Origin: Actinomycetes bacterium
GTDB lineage: Bacteria; Actinomycetota; Actinomycetes; S36-B12; UBA10799
Length of the DNA: 25,310 nt
NCBI GenBank assembly: GCA_029779995.1
Contig: JAKOZM010000069.1
Location: 1-25,310, forward strand
Direction: 5' to 3'
Positions 21,047 to 25,310 of the stretch are shown in pieces. A program made the position numbers and the translations under genes. Position 1 is the stretch's first letter; each line of letters begins with the position of its first letter. Under the pieces are notes generated by a model. The model searched no databases. It saw nothing but the letters and a program-made list of their open reading frames with translations, and had not been told where the DNA came from.

Positions 21047-21845
21047 GCGCCTGCAGCGTGTAGGTCAGCGGCAACCGCTCGGGGTGCTCGATCAGGAAGA
21101 ACTCGCCGAGATCACCCTGGCGCATCATCCCGGCCGGGAACGGATTCCACGGCACGCTGCGATGCTCCTCCAACGCCGTCAGCGTCATGCCGTTGTCGAG
21201 CAGCGCGGTGACGATCTCGGCGAGGCCGTGATTCCAGGAGTGGGTCGTGGCGTTGGCGATGGTCTGGTCGGTGCCCGCATATGAGGTTGGCACCGTCTCG
21301 ACGATGGGGTCGGTGGTGGTGAAGTACGGGTAGGTGATGCGCAACTCCCCTGGGGTGTCGTAGTCCATCGCCCACAGCACCGGATGCCCTTCCCGGATGA
21401 ACAGCCGGCCACCGGGGCGCAGCAGGCTGGCCACGACCTGCGCCCATCGGTGGACGTCGGGAAGCCAGCACAGCGCACCGATCCCGGTGTAGACCAGATC
21501 GAACTGTCCTTCGAGCACCTCGCGGGCCTGGTAGACCTCCGCCTGGACGTACTCGACAGCTCCGCCGGCCAAGTCACGCGCCACCCGCAATGACTCCCCC
21601 GACAGATCCAGGCCGGTGACCTGTGCGCCCAGCCGGGCCAAGGACAACGTGTCGGTGCCGATATGGCACTGCAGGTGCACCACCCGCTGACCAGCGATGT
21701 CGCCGAGCCGGGGCTGGTCATAACGGACCACATCGCTGAGGAACGCCGGGTCGCCGTGGAATCGCTCGAGGCCGTATTCCTGGCTACTGGCATGCACCCG
21801 GGCCCGTTCATCCCAGTTGCGCCGATTCACTTCCACGTAGTCCAT
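21036..21845 (-). CDS. Class I SAM-dependent methyltransferase
   Basis: 269 aa. NRRNWDERARVHA at the N-terminus, motif I VVHLQCHIGTDTLSLARLGAQVTGLDLS (about residues 56-83, an H/C-rich variant of GxGxG), motif III-like FDLVYTGIGALCWLPDV, and GGRLFIREGHPVLWA. The C-terminal part (SWNHGLAEIVTALLDNGMTL, HRSVPWNPFP) matches a common small-molecule methyltransferase group. Cytoplasmic; substrate unknown. ATG 21845 is favoured over an in-frame GTG at 21851: a CAGACT hexamer ends 6 nt before it and no ribosome site is visible. It is divergent from the SDR gene, with 43 bp between the starts. Confidence 0.82.
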   Translation of the reverse strand: MDYVEVNRRNWDERARVHASSQEYGLERFHGDPAFLSDVVRYDQPRLGDIAGQRVVHLQCHIGTDTLSLARLGAQVTGLDLSGESLRVARDLAGGAVEYVQAEVYQAREVLEGQFDLVYTGIGALCWLPDVHRWAQVVASLLRPGGRLFIREGHPVLWAMDYDTPGELRITYPYFTTTDPIVETVPTSYAGTDQTIANATTHSWNHGLAEIVTALLDNGMTLTALEEHRSVPWNPFPAGMMRQGDLGEFFLIEHPERLPLTYTLQALKR

Positions 21846-21876
21846 GTTCACAGTCTGCCAAGTGCGGCGATGTGGT

Positions 21877-21882
21877 TAGGTT
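21877..21882 (+). promoter_or_regulatory. -10 hexamer TAGGTT, leaderless-type promoter of the SDR gene
   Basis: TAGGTT is followed by 6 nt (TCAGAC) and ATG 21889, with no ribosome site. Confidence 0.45.
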
Positions 21883-21888
21883 TCAGAC

Positions 21889-22728
21889 ATGGCGATAGCA
21901 CTCATCACAGGCGGCGGGTCGGGCATCGGAGCGGCGGTGGGCGCGTTGCTCGCCCAGCACGGGGACACCGTGATCCTCGCCGACATCAATACCGAAGCCG
22001 CCGACACCGTGGCCACCGAGATCGTGTCATCCGGTGGCCATGCCGAGTCGGCCACGTTGGACGTTCGGGACATGCCCGCCTTCGCCCGACTCGTCGACCG
22101 GGTGGTCGCAGATCACGGCCGGATCGACCTGATCTTCAACAACGCGGGGATCGGGGTCGGCGGACCCATCGAGGATCTCAGCGAGGAGCACTGGCAACGT
22201 ATCGTCGACATCAACGTGATGGGCGTGGTGCACGGTATCCGCGCGGCCTACCCCCACATGATCCGGCAGGGCGACGGACACATCGTGAACACCGCATCGC
22301 TGGCTGGTCTGGTCCCCAGCCCCATGCTGGCGCCTTACGCCATGACCAAACACGCCGTCGTCGGTCTGAGCCTGAGCCTGCGACCGGAAGCCGCGATGCA
22401 CGGCGTGCGGGTGTCGGCGCTATGCCCCGGCCCCACCGAGACCCCCATCCTGGACAGCCGTGGACCGGAGGACCTGGCTGCCCACGATGGCGTCTCCGCG
22501 CGCGACCTGCTCACCAAGGCCGCAGGCCGCATCTACCCGGTCGAGGACCTGGCTCGCGACTTCGTGGCTGGCATCGAGGCAAACAAGGCCCTCATCATCG
22601 CCCCGGGCCGCGCTCGGGCCTCCTACTGGCTGCACAAACTGCTGCCCTCGCAGTTCGAGAAGGCGGCTTCCCGGCTGGTCGACTGGGCGAAGCGGGAGGC
22701 CAGCAAGCTCGATCCGACCCCCCACTAG
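21889..22728 (+). CDS. Short-chain dehydrogenase/reductase (classical SDR)
   Basis: 279 aa. Cofactor motif TGGGSGIG (residues 7-14), ADIN after strand 2 (an acidic residue that favours NAD), NNAG near 84-87, catalytic Ser in NTASLAG and YAMTK (the YxxxK pair), then CPGPTETPI. The C-terminus is extended and basic (LHKLLPSQFEKAASRLVDWAKREASK). It oxidises or reduces an alcohol/ketone in the cytoplasm; substrate unknown. The start is fixed by the Rossmann strand and the -10 hexamer 6 nt upstream. It ends 6 bp from the convergent pirin gene. Confidence 0.9.
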   Translation: MAIALITGGGSGIGAAVGALLAQHGDTVILADINTEAADTVATEIVSSGGHAESATLDVRDMPAFARLVDRVVADHGRIDLIFNNAGIGVGGPIEDLSEEHWQRIVDINVMGVVHGIRAAYPHMIRQGDGHIVNTASLAGLVPSPMLAPYAMTKHAVVGLSLSLRPEAAMHGVRVSALCPGPTETPILDSRGPEDLAAHDGVSARDLLTKAAGRIYPVEDLARDFVAGIEANKALIIAPGRARASYWLHKLLPSQFEKAASRLVDWAKREASKLDPTPH

Positions 22729-22740
22729 GCGGGGTCAGGA
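22713..22740. terminator. Bidirectional hairpin between the SDR and pirin genes
   Basis: GACCCC (22716-22721) pairs with GGGGTC (22731-22736), extended by TCC/GGA (22713-22715 with 22738-22740) across a one-base bulge. The SDR stop is in the loop and the pirin stop in the arm. It probably ends both transcripts. Confidence 0.5.
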
Positions 22741-23694
22741 AGAGCCGCCGAGCCCCTCGTGTGCGGGGATCGTGCCCAAGCGGCCAGCCTGAAAGTCCTC
22801 GAACGCCTGGATCACCTCGGCCTTCGTGTTCATCACGAACGGACCCATCCAGGCGATCTGCTCGCGGATGGGAGCGCCGCCGAGCAGCAGGACCTCCATG
22901 TCGTGGGTACGGGAGTCCTGCGATGGGTCGGCGCCGAACCGTAGGTCGTCACCCGGGCCGTAGACCGCGAGTTGCCCCGCATGGATCGGCGTGCCATTCA
23001 CGTCGCCGCGACCCGCGAGCACATACAGCAACGCGTTGAAGTCCCGGCGCCACGGCAGAGTTACCTGGGCACCCTTGCTCACGGAGACATGCGCCATGGT
23101 GATCGGAGTGGTGGTAACACCAGGTCCCGTAATACCACCGAGTTCTCCGGCGATGACCCGAATCAGCGCCCCGGCGTCGGCGGTGGTGGCCAGCCCGACC
23201 TGGCTGGCCCGCAGATCCTGGTACTTCGGTGCGGACATCTTCAGGGCCCGGGGCAGGTTCACCCACAGTTGCACCCCATGGAACAGACCACCGCTGGCCA
23301 CGAGGTCCTCCGGTGGCCGTTCGATGTGCAGCAGTCCCGACCCGGCAGTCATCCATTGGGTGTCACCGTTGGTGATCAGACCACCCCCACCGTGGGAGTC
23401 GGAGTGTTCGAACGTGCCGTCGATGATGTAGGTGACGGTCTCGAAACCGCGGTGCGGATGCCACGGCGTGCCTTTGGGCTCACCGGCGCCATAGTCGACC
23501 TCACCCATCTGGTCCATGTGGATGAAGGGGTCGAGCCACTCCAGCGGCACACCGGCGAATGCCCGGTGTACGGGGAACCCCTCCCCCTCAAAGCCGCGGG
23601 GAGCCGTGGTGATGGACATGACCTCGCGCGCAGAGGTGGGTGAACTGCTCACCCGGGGCAGGATCGTGACGTCGTCAACGGTGATTGCGGGCAT
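22735..23694 (-). CDS. Pirin-family bicupin protein
   Basis: 319 aa. The N-terminal cupin has the pirin metal site: HPHRGFETVTY (about 79-89) with HSDSHG and GSGLLHIE (about 118-125). The C-terminal domain follows from about 180, with ITMAHVSVSKG, LYVLAGRGDVNG and the ending LLLGGAPIREQIAWMGPFVMNT. Pirins are iron-binding cytoplasmic proteins; some are quercetin 2,3-dioxygenases and some respond to redox state. ATG 23694 has a strong AGGAGGT four bases upstream, unlike most of its leaderless neighbours. A perfect 20-bp inverted repeat at 23721-23740 overlaps the -10. Confidence 0.9.
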   Translation of the reverse strand: MPAITVDDVTILPRVSSSPTSAREVMSITTAPRGFEGEGFPVHRAFAGVPLEWLDPFIHMDQMGEVDYGAGEPKGTPWHPHRGFETVTYIIDGTFEHSDSHGGGGLITNGDTQWMTAGSGLLHIERPPEDLVASGGLFHGVQLWVNLPRALKMSAPKYQDLRASQVGLATTADAGALIRVIAGELGGITGPGVTTTPITMAHVSVSKGAQVTLPWRRDFNALLYVLAGRGDVNGTPIHAGQLAVYGPGDDLRFGADPSQDSRTHDMEVLLLGGAPIREQIAWMGPFVMNTKAEVIQAFEDFQAGRLGTIPAHEGLGGSS

Positions 23695-23717
23695 GGTGAC
23701 CTCCTAGTACCCGGTGC

Positions 23718-23740
23718 AACATAGTTGAGCGTACAACTAT
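23718..23740 (-). promoter_or_regulatory. Pirin promoter with perfect inverted repeat
   Basis: ATAGTTG (23721-23727) and CAACTAT (23734-23740) form perfect 7-bp arms with a 6-bp spacer. The minus-strand -10 TATGTT (23718-23723) overlaps one arm. The AT-rich arms and spacing resemble MarR-type operators. Confidence 0.6.
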
Positions 23741-23783
23741 TCCTGAGTTCTGCCCACCGGAGTCGCGCCGCAGTGACTCACGC

Positions 23784-25310
23784 TCAGCGACCCTCGGGAC
23801 TCCCGAAGGCGGCCGCAGCCGCCGTGGTGGCCGGCAGCGGCTCCGGTGACGCGGGCGCCGGACTCACCTCCAGCGATGGACTTGGCGAAACCTCCGGCGT
23901 CGGCTCCGGCAGCGGCTCGACATTCGCATCACTCTGGGCCAACTGCCGCTGCGCGGCGATCGCCCGGTTGATGGCGTCCTCGAGTTCGGACTGTGCCTTG
24001 CCGTAGGCAGTGAAGTCCCCGTTGCGCAACGCCTCGTTGGCCGCCTGCAGGGCCGCGTCGGCATCCGCCAGCGCCTTCGTCAGCCGCTCCTCAGGAGTCG
24101 TCTTGTCCTGGCTCTTCTTGTCATCGTTCTTGGTGTCGGACTCGTCGGGCACCGACAGGCCGAGGACCTTCGCCAGCGCATCGGACAGGTTCTCCTCGAA
24201 GGCCACTTGCTGTCCGAAGCTCACCAGGACACGGCGCAACAACGGATACACCTCAGTCGAGGCGCGCACGTAGACGGGTTCGACATACAGGAAGCCCCCG
24301 GCGACGGGCAGCGACAAAAGGTTGCCGAGCTCGACCTCCGAACCACCACGGCGCAGCAACGACAACTGTTGTGCAACATCGGGGTCGGACTCGAACGTGT
24401 TCTGCACCTGCAGCGGGCCGGGGATCACGCTGTTGCGGGGTAACTGGAGTACGCGCAACTTGCCGTAGCCGGCGCCCGCCTCGGACGAGGCGCTCATGAA
24501 GGCCGCCAGGGTCTGCCGGCGCACGGGCGAGAACGTCGTGGTCAGGGCGAACTCGGGAGCGACCTGGTCGGGCATCCGCAACGTCAGGTAGTACGGCGGC
24601 TGCGGCTTGCCGGCGGCCTGCTGAGTGGGATCAGTAGGCACGTACCAGAAGTCCTGGCCGGAGTAGAAGGATGTCGGATCGGTCACGTGGTAGCGGGAGT
24701 AGACCAACCGCTGGGCCTTGAAGATGTCCTCCGGGTAGCGCACATGCGCCTGCAGATCCGCGGGCATCTCGCTGGCCGGCTTGACCGTGTCGGGGAAGGA
24801 CTTCTGCCACGCCTGCAGGATGGGGTCAGAACTGTCCCAGGCGTACAGGGTGACCGTCCCGTCGTAGGCGTCCACGACCGCCTTCACGCTGTTGCGGACG
24901 TAATTGACGTAGTCCTGGTCGATATTGATGTTGCGGCGCTGAGTAAGGGAGTCGCTGATCGCATCCGACCACCGCAGGCGCGCCGAGTACGGGTAGGCAT
25001 CGGTGGTGGTGTAGCCGTCCACGAGCCACACGATGCGACCGTTGACCACTGCCGGGTACGGGTCGGCGTCCACTCGCATCCACGGCGCGACGCTCTTTAC
25101 GCGGGTCAACGGGTCCCGGTCATAAAGGATCTTGGAGTCGGCGCCGATCAGGCTGGACAACAGGATGTTCGGCTCCGAGAACTTCGCGGCGAACATCAAC
25201 CGGTGCAACGGCGAGCCGACATCGACACCGCCGATACCGTCATAGGTGTTGTTGCGTTGTCCCGAGGGGCTGGCGTCGTCGGGGAAGTCGAGTTCGCGTG
25301 GGAGGCCGGG
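23784..25310 (-). CDS. UPF0182 family membrane protein, C-terminal part (truncated by window)
   Basis: The frame is open to the window edge; about 508 C-terminal residues are visible and the N-terminal membrane helices lie beyond it. Family segments visible: NNTYDGIGGVDVGSPLHRL (near the edge), AAKFSEPNILLSSLI, ADPYPAVVNGRIVWLVDGYTTTDAYPYS, DAYDGTVTLYAWD, YPEDIFKAQRLVYSRYHVTDP and GGFLYVEPVYV. The end is a coiled-coil-prone Ala/Glu/Gln region (TPEERLTKALADADAALQAANEAL) and a Pro/Glu/Ser-rich tail. This family has several membrane helices and a large extracytoplasmic domain; its function is not established. It is the last gene on the minus strand here, upstream of nothing else in the window. 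Confidence 0.9.
   Translation of the reverse strand, partial: PGLPRELDFPDDASPSGQRNNTYDGIGGVDVGSPLHRLMFAAKFSEPNILLSSLIGADSKILYDRDPLTRVKSVAPWMRVDADPYPAVVNGRIVWLVDGYTTTDAYPYSARLRWSDAISDSLTQRRNINIDQDYVNYVRNSVKAVVDAYDGTVTLYAWDSSDPILQAWQKSFPDTVKPASEMPADLQAHVRYPEDIFKAQRLVYSRYHVTDPTSFYSGQDFWYVPTDPTQQAAGKPQPPYYLTLRMPDQVAPEFALTTTFSPVRRQTLAAFMSASSEAGAGYGKLRVLQLPRNSVIPGPLQVQNTFESDPDVAQQLSLLRRGGSEVELGNLLSLPVAGGFLYVEPVYVRASTEVYPLLRRVLVSFGQQVAFEENLSDALAKVLGLSVPDESDTKNDDKKSQDKTTPEERLTKALADADAALQAANEALRNGDFTAYGKAQSELEDAINRAIAAQRQLAQSDANVEPLPEPTPEVSPSPSLEVSPAPASPEPLPATTAAAAAFGSPEGR

Noticed and set aside
1..25310. CRISPR arrays, tRNA/rRNA genes, insertion sequences, prophage, attachment sites
   Set aside because: I found no regularly spaced repeats, no cloverleaf-like or rRNA segments, no transposase or integrase motifs, and no terminal repeats.

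Overview
The window is GC-rich (roughly two-thirds G+C by eye), densely packed DNA from an actinomycete-type bacterium (Actinomycetota). The basis is the protein families present (UPF0182 membrane protein, PF10081-like alpha/beta hydrolase, QsdR-like TetR, ACT-GNAT acetyltransferase), heavy use of GTG/TTG starts, ATGA start/stop overlaps, and many genes whose start codon lies 6-7 nt after a TAnnnT -10 hexamer (apparent leaderless transcripts). I see no tRNA, rRNA, CRISPR array, transposase or phage gene. No gene-free stretch exceeds about 260 bases. The longest is 1-258, which holds a strongly structured leader; the next is 15140-15341, which holds a palindromic promoter.

Layout. 1-972: folded leader, then an exported NlpC/P60- or CHAP-like protein. 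972-3535 (minus): flavin monooxygenase and zinc alcohol dehydrogenase, translationally coupled. 3659-5638: membrane-anchored serine alpha/beta hydrolase. 5675-8895 (minus): two unusual multidomain proteins, an ADP-ribosylglycohydrolase/cysteine-phosphatase fusion and a TetR-ACT-GNAT fusion. 8969-10386 (minus): a TetR repressor with a palindrome over its own promoter, and an unrecognised protein. 10436-11530: secreted PI-PLC-like protein followed by a strong hairpin. 11718-13501: NmrA-MarR-NmrA operon whose third gene is broken. 13494-15139: FmdB zinc ribbon, PhnB-like VOC protein, TauE/SafE exporter.

15342-18487 is a tight operon for an electron-transfer system: a small acidic membrane-anchored or exported protein, an ApbE flavin transferase, a bis-His ferric-reductase-like membrane cytochrome, a NuoF-like FMN/Fe-S flavoprotein and a three-Cys ferredoxin, every junction an ATGA overlap. 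A plausible flow is NAD(P)H to NuoF-like FMN/Fe-S, ferredoxin, membrane haem and an external acceptor, but no FMN-binding target of ApbE is visible here.

18492-25310: Cys-free Rrf2 regulator and lipoprotein (minus), CPA1-type cation/proton antiporter and small GNAT protein (plus), SAM methyltransferase (minus), SDR dehydrogenase (plus), pirin (minus) with a perfect palindrome at its promoter, and the C-terminal part of a UPF0182 protein running off the window end.

The strongest leads are the TetR-ACT-GNAT fusion (with a candidate operator) beside the ADP-ribosylglycohydrolase-phosphatase fusion, the redox operon with its acidic first gene, the structured leader at 91-198, and the recurrent leaderless promoter architecture.
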